This document shows, one piece after another, positions 9,030 through 17,266 of a stretch of 64,000 nt of DNA. The DNA is from Novosphingobium profundi (GTDB lineage: Bacteria > Pseudomonadota > Alphaproteobacteria > Sphingomonadales > Sphingomonadaceae), in contig NZ_JAIVLF010000005.1 in the NCBI RefSeq assembly GCF_020524485.1, forward strand, positions 434,001 through 498,000, read 5' to 3'. Below the pieces are notes generated by a model. It worked only from the letters and a program-made list of their open reading frames with translations, did not search any database and was not told where the DNA came from. Every line of letters starts with the position of its first letter. Position 1 is the first letter of the stretch. The position numbers were made by a program, and so were the translations under genes.

Positions 9030-9703
9030 TGCATCCGTTCCACCTGCCCGACTGGGCCGTCGCGCGCGGCCAAGGCCTCAACCGCTTCGACGCGCTCGAA
9101 CCGGGCGCGACCGCGCTTGTCGTCATCGACATGCAAAGCGCGTTCGTGGGCGACGGCGAGGTTTTCGGTAAGGCCAGTTCGCGCGCCACGATCCCGGCGA
9201 TCAACACGCTCTGCGCCGCCTTTAGAGCCCTCCGCGCGCCGGTGATCTGGACGCGCCAGACCGTCAGCGACCGCGCGCCACTGGCCATGCCCAGTTGGCA
9301 GTACAATCTCACCGATCCCGAGGTCGCCCGTGCGGTCGAGGCCCTGCGGCCCGGCAGTTCCTCCCACGCGCTGCATCCCGCGATGGACTTTCACGAGGGC
9401 GACGCCCTTCTCGACAAGTATCGCTACGGGGCCTTCTCGTGCCCCGATGGCGGGCTTGCCCGGGCCCTGGCGCGGCGCGGGATCGAGATGGTGGTCTTGG
9501 TGGGCACACTCACCAATGTCTGCGTGGATTCGACCGCGCGCGAAGCCAACATGCGCGGCTACAAGGTGCTGGTTGTCGCCGATGCCTGCTCGGCCGTCAC
9601 CGATGCCGAGCAGGACGCCGCGCTTCTCAACCTTCGGCTCAACTTCGCCGACGTAAAGCCTTCCGCACAGGTCCTGGAAATGACGAAGGGCGCCGCTCCT
9701 TGA
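9029..9703 (+). CDS. Second cysteine hydrolase (isochorismatase superfamily)
   Basis: A 224-residue hydrolase with catalytic D34 (ALVVIDMQ), K130 (ALLDKYRYGAF) and C165 (LTNVCVDST). It overlaps the upstream SDR by 1 bp (TGATG), which fixes the start MHPFHLP. Members of this superfamily hydrolyse amides, carbamates or ureido groups. With the RutB-like gene at 5228-5878 this makes two such enzymes within 5 kb, and two successive hydrolytic steps in one pathway are a reasonable guess. A strong hairpin covers its stop codon. Confidence 0.86.
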   Translation: MHPFHLPDWAVARGQGLNRFDALEPGATALVVIDMQSAFVGDGEVFGKASSRATIPAINTLCAAFRALRAPVIWTRQTVSDRAPLAMPSWQYNLTDPEVARAVEALRPGSSSHALHPAMDFHEGDALLDKYRYGAFSCPDGGLARALARRGIEMVVLVGTLTNVCVDSTAREANMRGYKVLVVADACSAVTDAEQDAALLNLRLNFADVKPSAQVLEMTKGAAP

Positions 9704-9717
9704 GGAACGGCGCCCTT
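9686..9717. terminator. Bidirectional hairpin between convergent genes
   Basis: Perfect 10-bp arms AAGGGCGCCG (9686-9695) and CGGCGCCCTT (9708-9717) enclose a 12-nt loop that contains the stop of the cysteine hydrolase (9701-9703). The convergent dioxygenase stops at 9744. There is no long T run, so it may act as a GC-rich terminator or an mRNA 3' end protector for either strand. Confidence 0.6.
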
Positions 9718-9743
9718 GCAGTTGGGACCTCTTTACCCCGCGC

Positions 9744-10838
9744 TCATTCGATGACGCGCGGGACGGACATGCCGTAAATGTCGAAATGGGCTTCGGGATG
9801 CTCGGGCGCGCCGTCGCGCGGGGCCGAGCGGACCTGGACGACGCCGTTCTTGCCGAACCCGTCAACGACCGGACGCCCGGCATCGCGGCTCAGCCACAGG
9901 CGCAGCAGGTGGCGGCGGCGCTGCGGTTCGGGATAGTCCCAGAACGTCGTGCGCGCGTGAAGCGCCGCGTAGTTGGAGAGCCACTGGATGTCGCCGGGGC
10001 GGAAATCCATCTCGATGGCCATGCCCTCTTCGTAGGTGATCGTGTCGAAGAGTTCGAGCACCTCGATCTGCTCCGGCGTCAGCTTGGGCACGCCCTCATA
10101 CTCCTGCGCGGTCAGGATGTAGAGCGAGCCCGCGTACATCGAGAACACGCCGTCCACGAGGCTGACAATGGGCGATGTATACGTGTCGGCCGGCGCGCTG
10201 TGATCCTGCTTGCGCCAGTCCCAGTGGAAAGGCTCCAGGAGCAGCGGGGCCAGATCGGGACGCCGCTTCAGGATCTCGTTGTAGATCTGCGCGCCCGAGA
10301 CGAGGCACGAGGCGCCCCCTTCCTTGGCCGGGCGCAGGCACATCAGCGAAACGATGTCCGAGCTGTCCGAGTGGTACACCAGCTTGTCGCGCACCTTGGC
10401 CGAAAGGGCGGTCGGATCGTCCATCGTCTTGTCTGAGGTCGCGTAGACATGGTCGATGAGATCGCCCATCTCGTTCTGGCGGATCGGATCGCCCATATGC
10501 AGGCCGAGGATATAATAGATCGCCGCAGAGAACGCGTCGGAATAGAGATAGGTGCGAAGACCGCGCACGAGCACGAACCCGCGCCCGTAGTCGACGTCCG
10601 CGCCCCATTCCTTCACCGCATCCGCACAGGCGACGAGCGGATAGTCCGAGGCCTGCACGGTGCGAAGGTCCGGGTTTTCATCCAGGAAGCGCTTGCCCAG
10701 CTGCTCCAGTTCGAGGACCTGCGCATCGGAGAGAAGGTAGATCCACTCCCCCGACTTCACCAGTTCATCGCCGCGCCAGGCAGCCGCGGTGGTAACCGGA
10801 GGAATTGCCTCCATCGACGCGGACGGATTGGTGGCCAT
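9744..10838 (-). CDS. TauD/TfdA-family Fe(II)/2-oxoglutarate dioxygenase
   Basis: A 364-residue oxygenase. The facial triad is visible as H156-x-D158 in VYHSDSSD and the distal H294 in YAALHARTTFWDYP, followed by an Arg-rich stretch (RRRHLLRLWL) that carries the 2-oxoglutarate-binding Arg. Members hydroxylate small acids, sulfonates, carnitine-like or aryloxy substrates. The gene stands alone on the minus strand between the SDR/hydrolase pair and the molybdenum hydroxylase. AAGGA 7 nt ahead of the ATG supports the start. It would supply an oxygenation step if it belongs to the same pathway; that link is inference only. Confidence 0.85.
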   Translation of the reverse strand: MATNPSASMEAIPPVTTAAAWRGDELVKSGEWIYLLSDAQVLELEQLGKRFLDENPDLRTVQASDYPLVACADAVKEWGADVDYGRGFVLVRGLRTYLYSDAFSAAIYYILGLHMGDPIRQNEMGDLIDHVYATSDKTMDDPTALSAKVRDKLVYHSDSSDIVSLMCLRPAKEGGASCLVSGAQIYNEILKRRPDLAPLLLEPFHWDWRKQDHSAPADTYTSPIVSLVDGVFSMYAGSLYILTAQEYEGVPKLTPEQIEVLELFDTITYEEGMAIEMDFRPGDIQWLSNYAALHARTTFWDYPEPQRRRHLLRLWLSRDAGRPVVDGFGKNGVVQVRSAPRDGAPEHPEAHFDIYGMSVPRVIE

Positions 10839-11005
10839 GCGCTGATCCTTGCTCCTTGAAAATGCGGTCTGTGTTACGGGCAGACTAGCCGCGCAGTCAG
10901 GGCAAGACTTGTCGCGCGATGTTCAAAAAGTTGGGTAAGCCCTGCAGTGAAGAATCAGCAAGAATTTGATTCAAGGAGTTATTACCCCTTGACCCCATAA
11001 CGGGA

Positions 11006-11084
11006 GACCTCACCAATCTCAGCCACCCGGGCGCATGCAAGGTGAGGTCGCCAGTTTGGGGAGCCCGAGGGCGATGGCCCTCGG
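11006..11084. repeat. Two inverted repeats downstream of the molybdenum hydroxylase gene
   Basis: GACCTCACC (11006-11014) is mirrored by GGTGAGGTC (11041-11049). A second tight hairpin CCGAGGGC-GATG-GCCCTCGG lies at 11065-11084, 34 bp past the stop of the large subunit (11119). The second is a candidate terminator for that minus-strand gene, although no T run follows. The rest of 10839-11118 probably holds the promoter of the dioxygenase; no convincing hexamers were found. Confidence 0.45.
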
Positions 11085-11118
11085 ACCCTTATTCTTGCTG
11101 TCTTGCTGTCTTCCCGCC

Positions 11119-13398
11119 TTACGCCTCGAAGCTTTCTTTCGAGAGCGGCATCACGCGCACGCGCTTGCCGGTGAGGACCGAAACCGCGTTGGCGACGGCG
11201 GGCGGGATCGCGGGCAGCGGCGGCTCCCCGATACCACCCATCTCCGCGCCGCTTTCGACGATCTTCACGTGGACCTTGGCCATCTGTTCGGGGCGCAGGA
11301 TCTGGTAGACATCGAAATTGCGCGCGACCGGCATCCCGGCCTCGTATTCGGCCCCTTCGACAAGGACCTGCGACAGGCCCAAGGCCACGGCCGAATTGAC
11401 CTGCGCCTCGACGATGGCCGGGTTGACGATGCTGCCCGGATCGATGGCTTCCCACACGTCATGGACCACGACCTGCCCGTCCTGGATGGAAACTTCGGCA
11501 ACCGCCGCCGCTTCCGATCCGAAGGGCGAGGCCATGGCGATACCGCGCGCGCGGCGCGTGCCATCGGCTGCCGTGAAGGGCCCGCGCTTCCAGCCGCCCG
11601 AAAGTTCGACCGCCGCGTTGAGGAGCGTCGTCAGGCGCTCGTTGCCCTCCAGCAGTTTCAGGCGCAGCGCGTAGGGATCCTTGCCGCCAGCATCGGCCAT
11701 TTCGTCGAGGAAGCTCTCGTAAAAGAAGTCGTTCATCGAGTTGCCGACCGAGCGCCAGTAGGCGAGCGTGGTCGGGTTCTTGACGAAAAGCTGCGCGATG
11801 CGCCGGTTGGGGATCGCGTAGGACTTGGCGGTAATGCCCTCCAGCGCGGATTCGTCGAGCTTCTCACCGCGCTTGTTGGCAATGCCTTCACCCGGGCCCT
11901 CGCACACGCTGACAACGTCCAGACCGACCGGCCAGCCATCGGCATCGAGCGCGCCCTTGAACTTGACGACCGCCATCGGGCGCATCGGATCGCGCAGGAA
12001 CTCCTCCTCGCGGCTCCAGATCACCTTGACCGGACGCCCCGTCGCCTTGGCGAGCGCGATGGCGTGGGGATAGGGATTGCCCCAGGTGTACTGGAAGTGG
12101 CGCCCGAAGAAGCCGCCCAGCAAGGGGCTGTGAATGTTGATCTTCTCGGGCGCGAGGCCGGTCTTGGCAGCAATTGCCGCCTGGAAGATCTCGGGCCCCT
12201 GGTTGGGCATCCACAGGTCCAGGCTGCCGTCGTCATTGAAACGCGCGAGCGTCGAGGGCGGCTCCAGCTGGGCGTGGTGAAGGTACTGGCTGGTAAATTC
12301 GCCTTCCACGACCTTGGCCGCCGAGGCAAAGGCGGCTGCGCTGTCGCCCGCGGTCTCGGCTTCCTCGCCGCGCCCGGTCTGGCTGGAGAGGTGCTGCGTG
12401 AAGGCATCGGTCGCGAAATCGGCGGGCATGTAGCGCACGTCCTCGCTCTCACCCGGATCCTGCCAGTCGACATCGAGCGCATCGACGGCCTGGCGTGCGT
12501 GCCACCAGTACGGGGCAACCACGGCCACCGCGCCATCGAGCGTGTGCACCGAGTGAACGCCCGGCATCGCCTTTACTGCCGCTTCGTTGCGGATGGCGCC
12601 AGGCTGGAGGCCCAGACGCGGCGCGTGCTGCACCGCGGCCTGAAGCATGTTCTCGACCTGGCTGTCGATGGCGTACATCGCCTGGCCCGTCGACTTGGCG
12701 TGCATGTCGATGCGCGCGACGGGCTTGCCGATCCAGCGGAAGTCCTTGGGATCCTTCAGCGAAATACGTCCCGCTTCGGGCACACCCATGTCAAGCGCGC
12801 CCTCGGCCAGTTCGCCGTAGCTGAGTGAGCGGCCCGAGGCGGCGTGGATCACCTTGCCCGGCTCGGTCGTGAGCGTGTCGGCGCCGACGCCCAGGCGCTG
12901 CGCAGCCGCACTGACCAGCATCGCGCGGGCCGAGGCGCCCAGACGGCGCATCGTGTCATAGCTGGTGCGCACCGACATCGAGCCGCCGGTGATGCGCATG
13001 GTGCCACCGAACATGACCTGGAAGACCTTGCCCGCAGGGGCGGCTTCCACCTCGAAGACAGCCGGGTCCATGTCGAGTTCCTCGCCCACGATCTGCGCCA
13101 TCGCGGTGAAGGCCCCCTGCCCGCCTTCCATGAAGGGGCTGAGGAAGCGCACCGTGTTGTCGGGGCGGATTTCCAGGAACGCGGGCACGTCGAGCGCCTT
13201 GGGCGCAGGCGCGGCCGGGCCCTGCGCGCGCGCCGGACCGACGGGGATCCCGAAGCCCAGGACGAGCGCGCCCGTGGCGACGCCTGCGCTGCCCAGAAGG
13301 AAGCGGCGGCGGGAAAGGTTTACAGGCTTTGCGGGCGCAGCGAAGCGCTCATCGCCGCTGCCGTTCGCGGGACCATCGAGGAAGATGCGGGCCATCAT
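11119..13398 (-). CDS. Molybdenum hydroxylase large subunit (IorB-like, xanthine dehydrogenase family)
   Basis: A 759-residue molybdopterin-binding subunit like the beta subunit of isoquinoline 1-oxidoreductase. A twin-arginine signal (SRRRFLL, residues 29-35, then a hydrophobic stretch ending ARAQG) predicts folded export to the periplasm. PLLGGFFGRH, VIWSREEEF and the C-terminal MGGIGEPP with the presumed catalytic Glu725 are family landmarks. The start at 13398 overlaps the small-subunit stop (ATGA). A longer frame upstream would add 56 residues that overlap the other gene and is rejected. In the family it hydroxylates N-heterocycles next to the ring nitrogen, or oxidises aldehydes, with electrons leaving through the 2Fe-2S subunit. 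No cytochrome c subunit or XdhC-like chaperone gene is nearby. Confidence 0.87.
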   Translation of the reverse strand: MMARIFLDGPANGSGDERFAAPAKPVNLSRRRFLLGSAGVATGALVLGFGIPVGPARAQGPAAPAPKALDVPAFLEIRPDNTVRFLSPFMEGGQGAFTAMAQIVGEELDMDPAVFEVEAAPAGKVFQVMFGGTMRITGGSMSVRTSYDTMRRLGASARAMLVSAAAQRLGVGADTLTTEPGKVIHAASGRSLSYGELAEGALDMGVPEAGRISLKDPKDFRWIGKPVARIDMHAKSTGQAMYAIDSQVENMLQAAVQHAPRLGLQPGAIRNEAAVKAMPGVHSVHTLDGAVAVVAPYWWHARQAVDALDVDWQDPGESEDVRYMPADFATDAFTQHLSSQTGRGEEAETAGDSAAAFASAAKVVEGEFTSQYLHHAQLEPPSTLARFNDDGSLDLWMPNQGPEIFQAAIAAKTGLAPEKINIHSPLLGGFFGRHFQYTWGNPYPHAIALAKATGRPVKVIWSREEEFLRDPMRPMAVVKFKGALDADGWPVGLDVVSVCEGPGEGIANKRGEKLDESALEGITAKSYAIPNRRIAQLFVKNPTTLAYWRSVGNSMNDFFYESFLDEMADAGGKDPYALRLKLLEGNERLTTLLNAAVELSGGWKRGPFTAADGTRRARGIAMASPFGSEAAAVAEVSIQDGQVVVHDVWEAIDPGSIVNPAIVEAQVNSAVALGLSQVLVEGAEYEAGMPVARNFDVYQILRPEQMAKVHVKIVESGAEMGGIGEPPLPAIPPAVANAVSVLTGKRVRVMPLSKESFEA

Positions 13399-13850
13399 GC
13401 GTTCTCCTGTCCGGCAAGGTCGCTCAGCGCGGCGTGAATGGCGTTGTAGGTGCCGCAGCGGCACAGGTTCTGCATCGAGGCGCGCACGTCCTCTTCGCTC
13501 GGCGCCGCATTTTCCTTGAGCAGCGAGACCGCCGCCATGACCTGGCCCGACTGGCAGTAGCCGCACTGAGGGACCTGGTGCTTGACCCAGGCCTCGACGA
13601 CCTTCTGGCCCACCGCGTCCTGTTCCATCGCCTCGATGGTGGAGACCTTGCTGCCTTCAAGGCTGCCGACCGGCGTCACGCACGAACGGGTAACGACGCC
13701 ATCGACCAGCACCGAACAGGCGCCGCACTGCGCAATACCGCAGCCGTACTTGGTGCCGGTCATGCCCAGCACGTCGCGAAGTGCCCACAGCAGCGGCATT
13801 TCGGGCTCGGCGTCGAGCTCGCGCATCTCGCCGTTGATCTCAAGCTTCAT
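13395..13850 (-). CDS. Molybdenum hydroxylase 2Fe-2S subunit (IorA-like)
   Basis: A 151-residue electron-transfer subunit. The plant-ferredoxin-type cluster is bound by C37, C42, C45 and C57 (YGCGIAQCGAC), and the second 2Fe-2S cluster by C96, C99, C130 and C132 (CGYCQSGQ and LCRCGTY). The start MKLEING at 13850 was chosen for its match to family length. Upstream in-frame codons exist but are not conserved-looking. It is first in a two-gene operon with the large subunit (4-bp overlap). Together they form the catalytic pair that would pass electrons from the Mo site to the respiratory chain. Confidence 0.88.
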   Translation of the reverse strand: MKLEINGEMRELDAEPEMPLLWALRDVLGMTGTKYGCGIAQCGACSVLVDGVVTRSCVTPVGSLEGSKVSTIEAMEQDAVGQKVVEAWVKHQVPQCGYCQSGQVMAAVSLLKENAAPSEEDVRASMQNLCRCGTYNAIHAALSDLAGQENA

Positions 13851-13932
13851 GGTCTTTCCCCTGATAATTCTGTCGGCTTCGTGGCCGTCCATCGCAGCGG
13901 CGGCGCGTACCTGTCGTCCAACCCGGCCAAAA

Positions 13933-13961
13933 GGAATACGCAATCGTTTCGCGCGAGACAA
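13933..13961 (-). promoter_or_regulatory. Candidate promoter for the molybdenum hydroxylase pair
   Basis: On the minus strand TTGTCT (13961-13956) and TATTCC (13938-13933) are separated by 17 bp and lie about 80 bp ahead of the small-subunit start. The match to a sigma-70-like promoter is moderate. It sits between that gene and the terminator of the upstream TonB receptor, as independent expression would need. Confidence 0.35.
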
Positions 13962-14037
13962 CGCCCCAACGCAGGTGCGCAGCCCCTGGGCCTCTAGAGA
14001 CTCCCCCGCCCTCGATCAATTTTCTTTCAAGCCCCTG

Positions 14038-14081
14038 AAAAAATGGCTCCCTCCCGGGGTGCAAGACCACAGGAGGGAGCC
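14038..14081 (-). terminator. Rho-independent terminator of the TonB receptor gene
   Basis: Perfect 10-bp arms GGCTCCCTCC (14045-14054 on +) and GGAGGGAGCC (14072-14081) are followed, in minus-strand direction, by a T run (six A on + at 14038-14043). The hairpin lies 25 bp past the receptor stop. It is the clearest intrinsic terminator in the window. Confidence 0.85.
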
Positions 14082-14106
14082 GTTCAGGTCGTCAGAGACG
14101 GATGGT

Positions 14107-16803
14107 TCAGAACTTCTGCCCCCAGCGCAGGCCGAAGAACTGCGGCTTGATCGCGAAGGTGCGCGACGAGCCCGAGCAGAAGGTAATCGAACAGAAGGTG
14201 TTCTTGGTCAGCTGCCCGCGCTTGTCGAAGGCGTTCTGGATGAACAGGTCGAGCGTCCAGCCATCGCGCTTGAGGCCCGCCGAGAAGTCGAACGAGACGA
14301 AGCCGGGCGTGTTACCGAGCAGCGCGTTGTTCGCGACGTTGAGGTCCTGCGTAGCGCCGGTCTGGTAGTTGGCCGAGCCCATCAGGTAGGCATCCATCCC
14401 GCCCAGGAACGTGTCGTAACGCACCGATGTCGTCCCCTTGAAGCGGGGCTGGCGCGGCAGGCGGGTGCCGTCCGCGGCCGCGACCTGCGGCGTGGGCGGA
14501 TAGGAATCGGGCACATAAGCCCCGGCGGTACAGCTTGAAAGCTGCGAGATCGACATGGCCACCGGATCGAGCGCGAAGTTGCAGAAGTTGCCCTTCAGCT
14601 TGGCATCGTTGAACGCGCCCGACGACGAGATCGTGACATCGCCCAGCTTCAGATCGGCATCGTATTCGATGCCCTTCACCTCGGCCTTGCCGGCATTGCC
14701 GGTCATGCCGGCGCCCTGCGTGCCCGACACGACGACGCTGTACTGAATGTTGTCCCAGGTTTCGTAGTAGACTGCCGCGTTGAAGCGGAAAATGTTGCCC
14801 CAGGTCGTCTTGAAGCCGATTTCGTAGTTGGAGAGCGTTTCGGAATCGTAGGGCTGCACCGTCACCAAACCTACCCCGTTCACGCGCAGGGCTCGGTTGT
14901 AGCCGCCGGGACGAAAGCCGGTGGAGTAGGTGGCGTAGACCATCTTGTCGGTATCGATCTGCCAGTCGAGCGCGATCTTGTGGGTCTCACCCGATTCCTT
15001 GTACGAACCGTTGGCGTTGATGCACGAGAGGCGCTCCATCGGGAACGGCACCGAACAGCCCGCGCCTGCCGCCGAGGCCGCAACGCCGCTGAAGCCTTCC
15101 GACTTGAAGCTGGTCCAGAAGAAGCGGATGCCACCCGTGACCTTGAGGGTCGGCGTGATGTCGTAGTGCCCTTCGGCGAAGAGCGCCTTGTCCTTCCAGT
15201 CGTTGTTGCGTTCCGAAAGGTAGAAGGCATCGTACTTCACCGCGCGCGAGCCCAGGATCATCGTGCCCATCGGATCGCCGTTGGGATTGATGACGTCGCT
15301 GGTGTCGAAGAACGGCGTGCCATCATCGTCCCAGGCGATGCCGTACATGCCCGGAACACCGAGCAAGCCGCCCGCGACGTCGCCGCCACCGGCCTGGGTG
15401 TAGCCCATCATGTCGGCGAGCCCGTGGGTCGCGTACTGGTCGTTCGTCTGCTCCTTGCGCGACTGGTAGAAGCCGCCGAAGGTGACATCGAAGGGCCAGC
15501 TCGACGGGGTGGTCACGCGCAGTTCCTGGGTGAACTGCTTGTCGCGCGTCAGGCCCTTATAATACTGCTGCGGGTTGATAAGCCCGGTGCAAGCCATGTC
15601 CGCACCCGCGCCCGAACAGCTCGCCGGATCCCAGAACTGCAGGTAGCTTTCGTAACCCGGGCCGAAGCTGTCGTAGGTGACGGTGTAGTAGGTGTAGTCG
15701 TTGCGCAGGTTCACCTTGCGGTTGAAGTACCCGGTTGCCGAGACCACGTCCCAGTCCCCGATGTGGCCATGGATCGCGAGCTGCGCCTGGTACCACTTGT
15801 CGTTCTGGCGGGTGAGGTCGTAGTCGTGGACTTCCAGATCGCCCACGCGCGGATCGTAGCCGAAATAGCCATAGGCGATCTGGCGCTGCGCGGTGACTTC
15901 GGGGCGGATTTCCCAGCCCGGTGCCGGCTCCCACAGAAGCTGGAGGCGCCCGCCCACTTCGTAGATCGGGTTGTAGTCGTTCTCGGCAATGTCGCCATTG
16001 TCGAGCGTATAGCTTGTGGCCGGGTTGAGGTCGCCCAGCTCCAGCGCAAGCGAATCGCCCACGTTGTTGAGGCCATTGTTGGCGACATTGTCGATGAAAC
16101 CGCCATCATGGCGATAGTAGCCCATCGCGCGCACGGCGAGCGTGTCGCTCACCGGAATGTTCACGTAGCCCTCGATCTGCTGGCCAAAATCGCCCGAGCC
16201 GTACTTGTTGAGCTCGGCGTTGTAGCCCCACTCGAACTCGCCAATTTCGGGCTTCTTCGAAATGAAGCGGATCGTGCCCGCGAGCGAGCCCGCGCCATAG
16301 AGCGTGCCCTGCGGCCCTGAAAGCGCCTCGATGCGCTCGATATCATAGACGTGGATGTCGGGAAGGTCGGTGCCCGCGATGGGAATGTCATCGAGATAGT
16401 AGCCGACCGAGGCATAGGCGCCACCTGCGGGCACGATGCCGCGGAAATACGGGGTCTGACGGCCCGGCCCAAGCCCGGCGATGGTGACCGAGGGAAGCAG
16501 GTTGGCAAAATCCGAAAGGCCGTTGATCTGGCGCGCCTCCAGCTTTGCCTCGCCCAGCGCCTGGATCGAGATCGGCACCTTCTGGACGCTCTCCGAAGTG
16601 CGCGTCGCGGTCACGACGATATCGCCGAGCGAGGACTGCGCCTGGGGCGCGGCCTCGGGGGCCGGCGCGGGTGCCTCGGCGGCCGCCGCCGGCACGTCGT
16701 CCTCGGCGTAGGCCGTTCCGGCTCCTGCGAGCGGCGCGACGATCGCGGTCGTGGAAAGAAGGCACACGGCGTTCCACCGGCGCACACGGGTACGAATACT
16801 CAT
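14107..16803 (-). CDS. TonB-dependent outer-membrane receptor
   Basis: An 898-residue receptor. It has a cleavable signal (hydrophobic core to AGTAYA), an Ala/Pro-rich spacer, a TonB-box-like DIVVTATR, a plug domain (NLLPSVTIAG, LSGPQGTLYGAGSLAGTIRF) and a 22-strand-type barrel ending in a terminal Phe (GLRWGQKF). Receptors of this size in sphingomonads import oligosaccharides, siderophores or aromatic compounds. The position next to a hydroxylase operon and divergent from a TPR-sulfotransferase suggests uptake of the catabolic substrate. It has its own strong terminator. A perfect 17-bp palindrome 164 bp upstream is a likely operator. Confidence 0.9.
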   Translation of the reverse strand: MSIRTRVRRWNAVCLLSTTAIVAPLAGAGTAYAEDDVPAAAAEAPAPAPEAAPQAQSSLGDIVVTATRTSESVQKVPISIQALGEAKLEARQINGLSDFANLLPSVTIAGLGPGRQTPYFRGIVPAGGAYASVGYYLDDIPIAGTDLPDIHVYDIERIEALSGPQGTLYGAGSLAGTIRFISKKPEIGEFEWGYNAELNKYGSGDFGQQIEGYVNIPVSDTLAVRAMGYYRHDGGFIDNVANNGLNNVGDSLALELGDLNPATSYTLDNGDIAENDYNPIYEVGGRLQLLWEPAPGWEIRPEVTAQRQIAYGYFGYDPRVGDLEVHDYDLTRQNDKWYQAQLAIHGHIGDWDVVSATGYFNRKVNLRNDYTYYTVTYDSFGPGYESYLQFWDPASCSGAGADMACTGLINPQQYYKGLTRDKQFTQELRVTTPSSWPFDVTFGGFYQSRKEQTNDQYATHGLADMMGYTQAGGGDVAGGLLGVPGMYGIAWDDDGTPFFDTSDVINPNGDPMGTMILGSRAVKYDAFYLSERNNDWKDKALFAEGHYDITPTLKVTGGIRFFWTSFKSEGFSGVAASAAGAGCSVPFPMERLSCINANGSYKESGETHKIALDWQIDTDKMVYATYSTGFRPGGYNRALRVNGVGLVTVQPYDSETLSNYEIGFKTTWGNIFRFNAAVYYETWDNIQYSVVVSGTQGAGMTGNAGKAEVKGIEYDADLKLGDVTISSSGAFNDAKLKGNFCNFALDPVAMSISQLSSCTAGAYVPDSYPPTPQVAAADGTRLPRQPRFKGTTSVRYDTFLGGMDAYLMGSANYQTGATQDLNVANNALLGNTPGFVSFDFSAGLKRDGWTLDLFIQNAFDKRGQLTKNTFCSITFCSGSSRTFAIKPQFFGLRWGQKF

Positions 16804-16966
16804 ACTGTTGGAGTCCCCCTATTTCCCTGAAATTCGTGCGTCTCCTCCCCCAAGAAGACTGCCCGCTTGGCGCGGGTCCCCCCATTTTCACGAATAGTGC
16901 GCCCGCGACCTTTTGCTGGCCCTTGCAGACGCACACCTCCTGCCCCGAAGTCGCCCTCGGGTTCGC

Positions 16967-16983
16967 AGGTGCAACTTGCACCT
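16967..16983. promoter_or_regulatory. Perfect palindromic operator candidate (TGCA-type)
   Basis: AGGTGCAA-C-TTGCACCT is a perfect 17-bp dyad upstream of the TonB receptor start. The half site TTGCACC/GGTGCAA shares TGCAC with sites at 17159-17171 and 20205-20236. A TetR-type regulator encoded nearby (19457-20152) is the obvious candidate binder; this is inference. Confidence 0.5.
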
Positions 16984-17154
16984 ACAAAGAACTCGTATTG
17001 AAAAATTCGTCCGGACGCGTTCGCTATTGCACAAACTTGAACGCCTGTCCTAGATTGAGTAAACCGACACGACCCGATCCTGTCAAGCGCCTATCGGTAC
17101 GAATTTTGGAGCTTTATTTCGTGCTTGCCGAAGCCGGGGAAATGATGATCCTGA

Positions 17155-17173
17155 AGATGTGCATGTGCACACG
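17155..17173. promoter_or_regulatory. Second TGCAC-containing site
   Basis: The stretch GTGCATGTGCAC (17159-17170) contains the palindrome TGTGCACA (17164-17171). It is about 100 bp ahead of the TPR-sulfotransferase start. The half sites resemble those at 16967-16983 and 20205-20236, which supports a shared regulator. The palindrome is short, so confidence is limited. Confidence 0.35.
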
Positions 17174-17266
17174 TAAAAATGTTCGCAGCCGCGCAACTTC
17201 ACCCGCGCCGCGACGCCTTTGGCAATCGGGCCTGCCTCTCGCAGAAAGGACATAGACCGCCAGACC

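Larger units (their letters stand above)
16804..17266. other. Divergent intergenic region, TonB receptor / TPR-sulfotransferase
   Basis: A 463-bp stretch with no convincing gene. It must hold the promoters of the receptor (-) and the TPR-sulfotransferase (+). It contains the palindrome at 16967-16983 and a second TGCAC-containing site near 17155-17173, and a moderately AT-rich part at 17000-17175. No clear -35/-10 pair stood out. Confidence 0.5.

Noticed and set aside
13399..13566. Longer N terminus for the molybdenum hydroxylase large subunit
   Set aside because: It would overlap the small-subunit gene by 170 bp and precede the Tat signal with an Arg-rich, non-conserved stretch; the ATGA start at 13398 is the normal arrangement.
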